The notes under the pieces were generated by a model, which saw only the letters and a program-made list of their open reading frames with translations, did no database searches and was not told the origin of the DNA. 64,000 nucleotides of DNA, from positions 39,383 through 103,382 of the forward strand of contig NZ_JAWLVJ010000016.1 in assembly GCF_033100395.1 (NCBI RefSeq), in the 5' to 3' direction. The stretch comes from Terasakiella sp033100395. Its GTDB lineage: Bacteria > Pseudomonadota > Alphaproteobacteria > Rhodospirillales > Terasakiellaceae. Both the position numbers and the translations under genes were made by a program. Shown one piece after another: positions 35,111 to 42,951 of this stretch; position 1 is the stretch's first letter; every line of letters starts with the position of its first letter.

Positions 35111-35758
35111 TTAAACTGCATCGCCTTGTTGTTCCGGTGCCGCTTTTGCAAAGGCTTCCAGAGACTGGCAATTTTTATCGATGCGGATGATATGCGGATA
35201 TGGGGTTAAATCAACATTAAAACGACGCGCGTTGTATACCTGCGGAACCAAACAGATGTCCGCCAGGCTCGGTTTATCACCGAAACAGAAATCTCCCATC
35301 TTGTCGGTTCTGATCAACGTTTCTTCAAAAGCATGCAGGCCGACTTCCACCCAATGACGATACCAGGCAGACTTATCTTCATCTGTCACCTTCAGGCTGG
35401 TGCTCAGATACTTAAGCACCCTCAGGTTATTCAGTGGATGAATTTCACAGGCAACCGATTGTGACAGGGCGCGCACATAGGCACGATCCAGCGCATCAGC
35501 GGGCAATAAATCATGCCCACCCAGAGTTTCATCCAGATATTCCAGAATAGCCATGGACTGGGTCAGATATTGCCCGTCTGGCAGTTCAATCGATGGGACC
35601 AGCGCCTGGGGATTGATCGCGCGATAGGCTTCTGTTAGCTGTTCACCGCCATCTTTCACCAAATGAACATAGATCGATTCAAAATCGGTTTCTTTCAGGT
35701 TCAGCCCGATGCGAACGCGGTAGGCTGCAGAAGAGCGCCAGTAGGTAAATAATTTCAT
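35111..35758 (-). CDS. maiA: Maleylacetoacetate/maleylpyruvate isomerase (zeta-class GST)
   Basis: Glutathione-dependent cis-trans isomerase. N-terminal thioredoxin-like domain with the zeta-class SSAAYRVRIGLNLK catalytic loop, NPQALVPSIELPDG glutathione site and QSMAILEYLDE; C-terminal helical domain with FCFGDKPSLADICLVPQVYNARRF. About 215 aa. Start ATG 35758 is preferred (GAGAG five bases upstream); the longer form begins with GTG 35764. Pairs functionally with the fumarylacetoacetase-like hydrolase at 40039. Whether the substrate is maleylacetoacetate or maleylpyruvate is undecided. Confidence 0.9.
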   Translation of the reverse strand: MKLFTYWRSSAAYRVRIGLNLKETDFESIYVHLVKDGGEQLTEAYRAINPQALVPSIELPDGQYLTQSMAILEYLDETLGGHDLLPADALDRAYVRALSQSVACEIHPLNNLRVLKYLSTSLKVTDEDKSAWYRHWVEVGLHAFEETLIRTDKMGDFCFGDKPSLADICLVPQVYNARRFNVDLTPYPHIIRIDKNCQSLEAFAKAAPEQQGDAV

Positions 35759-35774
35759 TGTCACTCTCTTTAGT

Positions 35775-36182
35775 TTATTTCTTTTCAGTGATTGTAAGTG
35801 TGTCGCGATAAGCCATGTCCGATTCCAGGATATGATTGATCAACCAGTTGCGCAGATACGCATTCATGCTTTCTGCGATCAGATGGGAAGATGACCCGCC
35901 CAGATTGAACGACTGGCGCACAGCTGACAGCCAGCCTTCAAACGTGCGGTGTTCTTCCTTGTGGGCGTCAAAATCTTCATATTCAAAGGCGCGCAGCAGT
36001 TCTTCTTCAGCGCGGAAATGTTCTTTGACGTAGAGATCAAGGTCATCAAACACATAAGCGATCATGCCGCCTTCGGTTTCAGCTTTTGACAAACGGTTGA
36101 TCAAGGCCACCAGCTTTTTGTGCTGCTTGTCGATCTGGGGAATACCGATGTTGTATTCCTCTTTCCATTCAATAACTTCCAT
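35775..36182 (-). CDS. Bacteriohemerythrin
   Basis: Single-domain O2-binding di-iron protein of 135 aa. Ligands visible: IDKQHKKL, KEHFRAEEELL, HKEEHRTF and LINHILESDMAY (His and Asp). It starts 4 bp after dctM and ends 16 bp before maiA, so it is embedded in an aromatic-degradation operon. Known bacteriohemerythrins store or deliver O2, for instance to methane monooxygenase; here the natural client would be the FAD monooxygenase or a ring-cleaving dioxygenase of the divergent arm. Confidence 0.93.
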   Translation of the reverse strand: MEVIEWKEEYNIGIPQIDKQHKKLVALINRLSKAETEGGMIAYVFDDLDLYVKEHFRAEEELLRAFEYEDFDAHKEEHRTFEGWLSAVRQSFNLGGSSSHLIAESMNAYLRNWLINHILESDMAYRDTLTITEKK

Positions 36183-36186
36183 GGGA

Positions 36187-37491
36187 TCAATCCATAATCA
36201 GAGTTGGCAGCCACAACGACAGGGCCGGAAACAGGATCAGCAGGGCAAGGCGCATCACATCGGCCAGCAGGAAGGCAACAACGCCCCGGCTGATGGTTTG
36301 CAGGCGCAGGCCCGGTGTGCTTGCCATGATGACAAACAGGTTCATGCCGACAGGCGGGGTGATCAGGCCGACTTCCACAACCGATACCATGATCACACCA
36401 AACCAGATGGGGTCGAACCCAAGGGCGGTGATCATTGGATAGACAAACGGCAGGGTCAGCAGGATCATGGACAAAGCATCCATGAAACAGCCCAGAATGA
36501 TGTAGAAGATCACCAGCAAGATCAGGATAATATAGGGGTTCCATCCCAAATCACTCACCGTTGCCACCAATGCCTGAGGCAGGCCTGTGGTTTCAACAAA
36601 GTAATTGAAGACGGCAGTGCCCACCAAAATCATAAAGATCATACCGCTGGTGGTGGCTGTTTCACCCATACATTCAAAGATCACTTTGATGTTCAGCTGT
36701 CTGCGCGCAAGGGCAAGGAAGAAAGCACCCGCCGCCCCGATGGCCGCAGCTTCCGTGGGAGAAAACCAGCCCATGTAAATCCCGCCGATCACAACACCGA
36801 ACAACAAAACTACGGACCAGACATTCATCATGGCTTTGATCCGGCCAGACCAGTCAACTTTATCGTCCGCCGGACCCAGTTCAGGTTTACGGACCGTCTT
36901 GACCCAAATCGCCAGCATATATAGAAGCGTTGCAAGGATACCGGGGATCAGGGAGGCTGCAAACATGCGCCCGATAGATTGTTCGGTCAAAAGCGCATAG
37001 ATCACCATGATCACACTGGGTGGGATCAACACACCCAACGTACCACCCGCTGCAATAGTCGCACTTGCCAGACCATCATCATACTTGCGACGACGCATTT
37101 CCGGCATGGCAACGCGGCACATGGTGGCCGCTGTCGCCAAAGATGATCCACAGATCGCCCCGAAAGCCGCACACGCGCCAACAGAGGCCATGGCAAGACC
37201 GCCGCGATAATGACCGATAAAGGCATGAACCGCATCAAACAAGGCACGCGACAATCCGGCGCGTGCGGCAAACACACCCATCAGAATAAAGAGGGGTATA
37301 ACAGATAAGGAATAAGGAAAGACCGCTTCAAACGGGACAGACCCCATAATGAAGGCCGCACTTTCAAACCCGTTGATGGCCCAGCCACCAACCACGCCGA
37401 CAACGCCCATGGCGATGGCGATGGGCACCCGCAAGGCCATCAGGCCGAACAAGGCGACAAAAGCGATAAAACCAATTGCACCAGCAGACAT
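36187..37491 (-). CDS. dctM: TRAP transporter large permease DctM (system 2)
   Basis: 434-aa main permease: VPFEAVFPYSLSVIPLFILMGVFAARAGLS, GAICGSSLATAATMCRVAMPEM, GTLGVLIPPSVIMVIYA and GWFSPTEAAAIGAAGAF blocks are diagnostic. Co-encoded with DctQ (2 bp gap) and DctP. It leads directly into the bacteriohemerythrin and GST genes, so an aromatic or aryl-acid substrate is the best guess. Confidence 0.95.
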   Translation of the reverse strand: MSAGAIGFIAFVALFGLMALRVPIAIAMGVVGVVGGWAINGFESAAFIMGSVPFEAVFPYSLSVIPLFILMGVFAARAGLSRALFDAVHAFIGHYRGGLAMASVGACAAFGAICGSSLATAATMCRVAMPEMRRRKYDDGLASATIAAGGTLGVLIPPSVIMVIYALLTEQSIGRMFAASLIPGILATLLYMLAIWVKTVRKPELGPADDKVDWSGRIKAMMNVWSVVLLFGVVIGGIYMGWFSPTEAAAIGAAGAFFLALARRQLNIKVIFECMGETATTSGMIFMILVGTAVFNYFVETTGLPQALVATVSDLGWNPYIILILLVIFYIILGCFMDALSMILLTLPFVYPMITALGFDPIWFGVIMVSVVEVGLITPPVGMNLFVIMASTPGLRLQTISRGVVAFLLADVMRLALLILFPALSLWLPTLIMD

Positions 37492-37493
37492 GA

Positions 37494-38012
37494 TTATTCC
37501 TCCACCGTGAAGTGGCCGCTATGGCCTGTGATGACAACGTAAAGGCTTTCCACTGCAATATGCAGCGTCACAACCGTAGACAAGGCACTACCGACAATCA
37601 GCGGGAGCCAGTAATAAATCATCGGCAATCCAAAGATCATGGAGACATCGCCATATTCCGCCTGTTCCAAAGCGCACAGATAGCCGTAATAGGCAATGGC
37701 ACACATGAACAGACAAGCAAGAACCATGGCCAACACTTGCGTCATGGCCTGACCGCGACGCGACAGCCGGTCTGTAATCATCGAGACCGCCACATGGGCG
37801 CGGGTCATGAAGGTATAGGGGATGGAAAGATAGGCGGCAGACAGAACCATCAACTGGATCAAATCAATCGCGCCATAGACGCCCTGGCCGTCCACTTTTC
37901 TCATCACCACATCGGTCGTCGTGATCAGGACAGCGGCCAGTAAAAACAGCATCCCGATATAGGCAACATATTTGGTGGTGAGAAAAAGGATTTTGTTAAA
38001 CAGCATAATCAT
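37494..38012 (-). CDS. dctQ: TRAP transporter small permease DctQ (system 2)
   Basis: 172-aa four-segment membrane subunit with the DctQ signature region LSAAYLSIPYTFMTRAHVAVSMI. It lies 104 bp after dctP with a perfect 13-bp hairpin between. Start is ATG 38012 or 38006 (both Met codons). Confidence 0.92.
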   Translation of the reverse strand: MIMLFNKILFLTTKYVAYIGMLFLLAAVLITTTDVVMRKVDGQGVYGAIDLIQLMVLSAAYLSIPYTFMTRAHVAVSMITDRLSRRGQAMTQVLAMVLACLFMCAIAYYGYLCALEQAEYGDVSMIFGLPMIYYWLPLIVGSALSTVVTLHIAVESLYVVITGHSGHFTVEE

Positions 38013-38043
38013 AATGGATTTGCCTTTTCCTTAAAAATAAGGT

Positions 38044-38085
38044 GTGAGAGCCTTTGGAAGGGGACAAGCCGTCAAAGGCTCTCAC
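38044..38085 (-). terminator. Hairpin in dctP-dctQ gap, TRAP system 2
   Basis: GTGAGAGCCTTTG (38044-38056) pairs perfectly with CAAAGGCTCTCAC (38073-38085). The minus strand then reads ACCTTATTTTTAAGG. Probably a stabiliser or partial terminator between binding-protein and permease genes. Confidence 0.7.
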
Positions 38086-38116
38086 TTTCTTGAAAAATAA
38101 TCGCAGGAGAAGTTGA

Positions 38117-39130
38117 TTATTTTTCGTATTTGGCGACCAGCTCCTGGGCCTTGGCATAGATTTCACGTGCGTTGGATACGCCCTTTTTCTCCATGTCAGC
38201 CAGGTAAGCGTCGATCATTGGCTCCAGCTCTTTGCGCCATGCAGCACGTTGTTCGTCACTCAGAACCGTTACAGAGTTACCTTTTTCTTTAATGGCCTGA
38301 ATGCCAGGCTGGTCCCACTTGGTCCACCATGGGCCAAACTTGTTCACCAGTGTTTGACCGGAAAGCTCGTCAATCACTTTGCGCACGTCTTCTGGAAGGG
38401 AGTTATATTTTTTCTCGTTCATCGCGAAGTAGAAAGACGTTGTATAAGCCTTGGCATCAAGGTGGTGATCCAGCACTTCAAAAAGCTTGAAGCTATTTAC
38501 TGCTTCATATGGGAACACGTTACCGTCAATCACGCCTTTGGACAGGTTTTCATATACCTGGGTAGGTGGTAGACCAACAGGCATCGCGCCCAGGTGCTTC
38601 AGCATGTTTGAAATGGCAAGACTAGGTGTGCGAAGACGCAGCCCCTTCAGGTCTTCAATGCTTTCTACCTTCTTGCCTTTTGTGTGGATCAAGCCAGCGT
38701 TATGAGCGTGCATGGCCAGCATCTTCATGCCTTTATATTCAGGCGCGAGATATGTTGGATACAGATCCCAAAGCGTCTTAGACGCCGCATCAGAAGATTT
38801 TACCAGGAACGGAAGGTCCGTTACCAATGTGCGAGGCAGACGACCACGGGGGAAACCTGTCAGACCGTGGGCGATATCAACAACGCCGGCGCGGACTTGA
38901 TCAAACTGCTTGGCAACATGACCGAAAGCAGAACCTGCTGGATAGATTTGAACTTTAACTTTACCGTTTGTGCGTTTTTCAAGTTCTGCCGCCCATGGTT
39001 CCAGAAAATCTTTTTGTGTCGGATGGGAGGATGGCAGGAAATGGCTCAGCTTCAATTTGATGACGTCTGCCTGTGCAGAAAAACTGAAAACACTGGCAGC
39101 AGCCATAGCGGCGATAAATAGGCGTCTCAT
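38117..39130 (-). CDS. dctP: TRAP transporter substrate-binding protein DctP (system 2)
   Basis: 337-aa periplasmic receptor. Signal peptide about residues 1-21 (FIAAMAAASVFSFSAQA-DV). The mature protein shows LKLSHFLPSSHPTQKDFLEPW, KVQIYPAGSAFG and the ligand Arg block DLKGLRLRTPSLAIS. First gene of the minus arm of the aromatic locus; divergent from the VOC operon across a promoter region with repeated palindromes. The ligand is unknown. Confidence 0.93.
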   Translation of the reverse strand: MRRLFIAAMAAASVFSFSAQADVIKLKLSHFLPSSHPTQKDFLEPWAAELEKRTNGKVKVQIYPAGSAFGHVAKQFDQVRAGVVDIAHGLTGFPRGRLPRTLVTDLPFLVKSSDAASKTLWDLYPTYLAPEYKGMKMLAMHAHNAGLIHTKGKKVESIEDLKGLRLRTPSLAISNMLKHLGAMPVGLPPTQVYENLSKGVIDGNVFPYEAVNSFKLFEVLDHHLDAKAYTTSFYFAMNEKKYNSLPEDVRKVIDELSGQTLVNKFGPWWTKWDQPGIQAIKEKGNSVTVLSDEQRAAWRKELEPMIDAYLADMEKKGVSNAREIYAKAQELVAKYEK

Positions 39131-39241
39131 GTGTATAAAACCTCAACTCTTGGAGTGACCTGTAAGTTCAAAAAGGAAATCATTTTGCGCACGAAATCCA
39201 ATTTTCTTGTGTGTGGTTATTCTCTGAAACTTCTTAATTCA

Positions 39242-39395
39242 TTTCATTTGAAACTAATTTAATTTCAACTGAAACTAAAATCAAGGTATTTTTTTGCCTT
39301 CCCTGTCCGATTGACACCTAAACCATTACAAAATAAGGAAATAAAAATTATTTGTTTCAGATGAAAATAAAGCTTGATTTAGTTTCACATGTAAC
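39242..39395. promoter_or_regulatory. Four TTTCA-NN-TGAAA operator-like palindromes
   Basis: Exact copies at 39242-39253, 39263-39274 and 39355-39366 and an imperfect one (TTTCA-CA-TGTAA) at 39383-39394, several extended to GTTTCA or TGAAACT. They occupy the 356-bp divergent gap (39131-39486) between dctP and the VOC gene. Copies 1 and 2 are 21 bp apart (two helical turns), as are dimer pairs on one DNA face; copies 3 and 4 are 28 bp apart. The regulator is not encoded next to them. The rest of the gap is AT-rich and gene-free. Confidence 0.72.
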
Positions 39396-39486
39396 TATTA
39401 TTAAAGAGCGCACAAAAGCAGATCGCGGGAAATCGTCTGCAAATGATCTGATTTTCGTAAAACCCACATTGCGAAAAGAGTTTCTT

Positions 39487-40026
39487 ATGACTATTCAAAA
39501 AATTCACCACGTTGCCTATCGTTGCAAAGATGCCAAAGAGACCGTTGAATGGTATGGCAAGTACCTGGATATGGACTTTGTTCTGGCCATTGCGGAAAAC
39601 GAAGTTCCATCCACCAAGGCCCCTGATCCTTATATGCATATCTTCCTGGATGCAGGCGCAGGCAACATCCTGGCTTTCTTCGAACTACCAAACTCCCCGG
39701 AAATGGGCCGTGACCCCAACACCCCTGCATGGTGCCAGCACCTGGCCCTGCAGGTTGATTCGATGGACGAACTGATGGCTGCCAAAGAAAAGCTGGAAGC
39801 TAACGGCATTGATGTCGTTGGCCCGACCGATCACACCATCTTTAAATCCATCTATTTCTTTGACCCGAACGGTCACCGTCTGGAACTGGCCGCCAACACA
39901 GGCACACCGGATATGAGCAAACGTCTGGATGACGTGAAATGGGACATGCTGAACGAATGGGCAAAAACAAAACGTGCGCCCGAGCATGCCAAATGGATGC
40001 ACGAAAAAGAATTCAGCGAGAAATAA
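39487..40026 (+). CDS. VOC-superfamily (glyoxalase/extradiol-type) metalloprotein
   Basis: 179 aa with two beta-alpha-beta-beta-beta modules. Putative metal ligands sit at the expected places: IHHVAY (His), LAFFEL (Glu), CQHLAL (His) and HRLELAA (Glu). Start ATG 39487 fits the family's first strand; the reading frame stays open upstream only through the operator region. First gene of the plus-strand aromatic operon. Because the locus has MaiA- and FAH-like enzymes but no cupin-type HmgA, this protein is my candidate ring-cleaving dioxygenase; a lyase or isomerase role is equally possible from sequence. Confidence 0.8.
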   Translation: MTIQKIHHVAYRCKDAKETVEWYGKYLDMDFVLAIAENEVPSTKAPDPYMHIFLDAGAGNILAFFELPNSPEMGRDPNTPAWCQHLALQVDSMDELMAAKEKLEANGIDVVGPTDHTIFKSIYFFDPNGHRLELAANTGTPDMSKRLDDVKWDMLNEWAKTKRAPEHAKWMHEKEFSEK

Positions 40027-40038
40027 GGGCTACTGACA

Positions 40039-41055
40039 ATGAAACTTGCAACATTATCCAACGGCAAACGTGACGGACAACTGGTTGTGGTCTCCAAAGA
40101 CTTGGCCTCTTATGTTTCTGCTGGCGACATTGCTGCGACCATGCAGATTGCCCTTGATGACTGGGACGAAACTTCCCCCAAGCTTCAGGCGCTTTATGAA
40201 GATTTGAACGCAGGGAAGGTTGAAGGCCAGACTTTTGACCAGAACGACTGCGAATCTCCGCTGCCACGTGCCTACCAATGGGCGGACGGGTCTGCTTACG
40301 TCAACCACGTTGAACTGGTGCGCAAAGCCCGTAATGCAGAACTGCCAGACAGTTTCTGGACCGACCCGCTGATGTATCAGGGCGGTTCCGACAGCTTTAT
40401 CGGTCCACGCAAAGATATCCCGCTGGCAAGCGAAGATTTCGGCATTGATTTCGAAGCCGAGGTAGCTGTCATCACCAATGATACGCCTATGGCTGTCACA
40501 CCGGAAAAAGCCGCTGATCACATCAAACTGATCATGCTGGTCAATGATGTGTCCCTTCGTGGGCTTATTCCGGGGGAACTGGCAAAAGGCTTCGGCTTCT
40601 TCCAGTCCAAACCCTCCAGCGCCTTTTCCCCGGTTGCCATTACACCGGACGAGCTGGGCGACAACTGGAAAGACGGCATGGTGCATCTGCCCATGCTGAC
40701 AACTTTAAACGGCAATCTGTTTGGTAAAGCAAACTGTGGCGTTGATATGACTTTCGACTTCCCGACGATTGTGGCACATGCCGCCAAAACGCGGCCCTTG
40801 GGTGCCGGTGCGATCATCGGGTCGGGTACCATTTCCAACAAACTGGATGATGGCCCGGGAAAACCTGTTGACGAAGGCGGCGTAGGCTATTCCTGCATCG
40901 CTGAAATCCGCATGATTGAAACCATTAATTCAGGCGCGCCGAGCACTTCTTTCATGAAGTTTGGCGACACCATCCGCATCGAGATGAAAGACGATAACGG
41001 TGACAGCATCTTTGGTGCCATCGACCAGAAAGTCGTCCAGTACAGCCCTGAATAA
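40039..41055 (+). CDS. Fumarylacetoacetate hydrolase family protein
   Basis: 338 aa, matching the proteobacterial fumarylacetoacetase type found with homogentisate genes: MKLATLSNGKRDGQLVVVSKDL, PLPRAYQWADGSAYVNHVELVRKAR, DFEAEVAVITND (metal Glu), PGELAKGFGFFQSKP and RPLGAGAIIGSGTISN. It would split fumarylacetoacetate into fumarate and acetoacetate (or a pyruvate analogue). It lies 12 bp after the VOC gene. With maiA on the divergent arm it forms the usual two-step lower pathway. Confidence 0.9.
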   Translation: MKLATLSNGKRDGQLVVVSKDLASYVSAGDIAATMQIALDDWDETSPKLQALYEDLNAGKVEGQTFDQNDCESPLPRAYQWADGSAYVNHVELVRKARNAELPDSFWTDPLMYQGGSDSFIGPRKDIPLASEDFGIDFEAEVAVITNDTPMAVTPEKAADHIKLIMLVNDVSLRGLIPGELAKGFGFFQSKPSSAFSPVAITPDELGDNWKDGMVHLPMLTTLNGNLFGKANCGVDMTFDFPTIVAHAAKTRPLGAGAIIGSGTISNKLDDGPGKPVDEGGVGYSCIAEIRMIETINSGAPSTSFMKFGDTIRIEMKDDNGDSIFGAIDQKVVQYSPE

Positions 41056-41077
41056 GCAGTCGAAAGAGTATGAAAAA

Positions 41078-42700
41078 ATGTTCAATACATATGAATATAA
41101 AGAATTTGAATACACCCAGTCTGAAGAACAAAAGACAGGCAACGTAAAACGCCACAAGGCTGTTGTTATCGGGACAGGGCCAGTTGGCCTGACCACCGCG
41201 CTTGATTTCGCCAAGCAAGGCATTCCGGTTGTGGTTCTGACCCGCAGCAACACCGTTTCCGTTGGTTCACGCGCGGTTTGTTACGCCAAACGCCCGCTTG
41301 AAATCTGGGACCGCCTGAATGTGGGCGAACGCATGATCGACAAATCCGTTGTCTGGAAAGTCGGCAAGGTCTTTCGCGAAGAAGACCTGGTCTATCAATT
41401 TGACCTGTTGCCCGAAGATGACCACAAAATCCCGGCCTTTATCAATCTGCAACAGTATTACCTTGAAGAATACATGATTGATGAATGTAAGCGTCAATAT
41501 GGCGACCTGATCGAGTTCCGCTGGAATTCCCGCGTCATCAGCATCAAAAACAATGATGATCATGTGAAGATGCAGGTGGAAACCGAAGATGGTGTCTACC
41601 CCATGGAAGCGGAATATGTAGTGGCCTGTGATGGTGCCAATTCCAAAATCCGCGACATGCTGGACATGAACTTTGAAGGCCGTTTCTTCGAAGACCGTTT
41701 CCTCATCGCCGATATCGTGATGAAAGCAGACTTCCCGGCGGAACGCTGGTTCTGGTTCAACCCACCTTTCCACCCGGAACAATCTGTCCTGCTGCATATG
41801 CAATCTGATGATGTCTGGCGCATCGACTTCCAGCTAGGTTGGGATTGCGACCCGGAAGAAGAAAAGAAACCGGAAAAAGTTATCCCGCGTCTAAAAGCCA
41901 TGCTGGGTGAGGATAAAGAGTTTGAACTGGAATGGGTCTCTGTTTACCAGTTTGCCTGTCGCCAGCTAAACGACTTCCGCTGTGGCCGCGTCTTTATCGC
42001 AGGTGATGCCGCCCACCAGGTTTCCCCCTTCGGGGCACGCGGGGCAAACACCGGAGTGCAGGATATCGATAACCTGACCTGGAAGCTGAAACTGGTCATG
42101 GACGGTAAAGCACCTGACAGCCTGCTGGATACCTACAGCGAAGAACGTGTCTTTGCTGCAGCGGATAACCTGATGAATTCATCACGTTCCACTGACTTCA
42201 TTTCACCGAAAAGCGGTGTCTCACGTGCTTTTCGTGATGCCACACTTGATCTGGCCGAAGACTATGAATTTGCCCGTCCACTGGTAAATTCCGGTCGTCT
42301 GTCCATGCCAACGCCTTATGAAAACAGCTCTCTGAACACACCGGATAGCGATGAATTCACTGGCAAGATGTCACCGGGCACCAACTGTACCGATGCACCG
42401 ATCAAGGTGAATGGCATTGAGGGCTGGTTCCTGAACCACATCGGCAATTCCCGCTTTGTTGTCCTAAGCTTTGATGAAAATCTGCGTATGGACACCATGA
42501 ATGTTGCGGGCATCGAATGTGATGTTGTGGTTGTCGGCCATGACATCGAAGATCCGAAAGGCCTGTTGAAAGAACGTTATGACGGTAAAGACAGCACAAC
42601 TTATCTGATCCGTCCCGACCAGCATGTGGCTGCACGCTGGCGCACCTTCGACCAGGGCTACATCGAAGCTGCCGTTAAACGCGCAACAGCCCAAGCTTAA
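41078..42700 (+). CDS. FAD-dependent aromatic monooxygenase (MhpA/PheA-like)
   Basis: 540-aa flavoprotein hydroxylase. FAD motifs: AVVIGTGPVGLTTALDFAKQG (GxGxxG), YVVACDGANSKIRDML (DG motif) and the late GDAAHQVSPFGARGANTGVQDIDNLTWKL. Typical of two-domain phenol/3-(3-hydroxyphenyl)propionate hydroxylases with a C-terminal thioredoxin-like extension (VRPDQHVAARW-like, here IRPDQHVAARWRTF). Start ATG 41078 is 22 bp past the FAH stop; upstream in-frame sequence overlaps FAH and is rejected. Requires O2 and NAD(P)H. The substrate is unknown. Confidence 0.9.
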   Translation: MFNTYEYKEFEYTQSEEQKTGNVKRHKAVVIGTGPVGLTTALDFAKQGIPVVVLTRSNTVSVGSRAVCYAKRPLEIWDRLNVGERMIDKSVVWKVGKVFREEDLVYQFDLLPEDDHKIPAFINLQQYYLEEYMIDECKRQYGDLIEFRWNSRVISIKNNDDHVKMQVETEDGVYPMEAEYVVACDGANSKIRDMLDMNFEGRFFEDRFLIADIVMKADFPAERWFWFNPPFHPEQSVLLHMQSDDVWRIDFQLGWDCDPEEEKKPEKVIPRLKAMLGEDKEFELEWVSVYQFACRQLNDFRCGRVFIAGDAAHQVSPFGARGANTGVQDIDNLTWKLKLVMDGKAPDSLLDTYSEERVFAAADNLMNSSRSTDFISPKSGVSRAFRDATLDLAEDYEFARPLVNSGRLSMPTPYENSSLNTPDSDEFTGKMSPGTNCTDAPIKVNGIEGWFLNHIGNSRFVVLSFDENLRMDTMNVAGIECDVVVVGHDIEDPKGLLKERYDGKDSTTYLIRPDQHVAARWRTFDQGYIEAAVKRATAQA

Positions 42701-42715
42701 GGAAGGAATAGAAAC

Positions 42716-42916
42716 ATGCCATTGAACACAAAAGCAAATATCGCCCGCCCGGATGATTTTTATCAGGAACTGATCGACCTTCATCGTGACCTGAGCGACG
42801 AACAAAGCCGTTCTTTAAATGCCAAGCTCATCCTTCTTCTCGCCAATCATATTGGTGACATGGAAGTTTTGAGCGAAGCCATGCAAATCGCAGCAAAAGA
42901 CGTTTCTGCTGCATAA
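42716..42916 (+). CDS. Small DUF2783-like protein
   Basis: 66-aa protein with no membrane segment, starting 15 bp after the monooxygenase. Sequence is mostly helical: FYQELIDLHRDLSDEQSRSLNAKLILLLANHIGD. It resembles the DUF2783 proteins that accompany aromatic FAD monooxygenases; function unknown, plausibly a small partner subunit. Ribosome site AAGGAA is present. Confidence 0.75.
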   Translation: MPLNTKANIARPDDFYQELIDLHRDLSDEQSRSLNAKLILLLANHIGDMEVLSEAMQIAAKDVSAA

Positions 42917-42951
42917 ACCCCTCAAACACTCTTATCTGGAGTAAGAATAAA

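Noticed and set aside
36064..36924. Plus-strand open frame of 286 codons opposite dctM
   Set aside because: Product is His/Gln/Asp-rich without domain, antisense to a clear membrane permease; a composition shadow.
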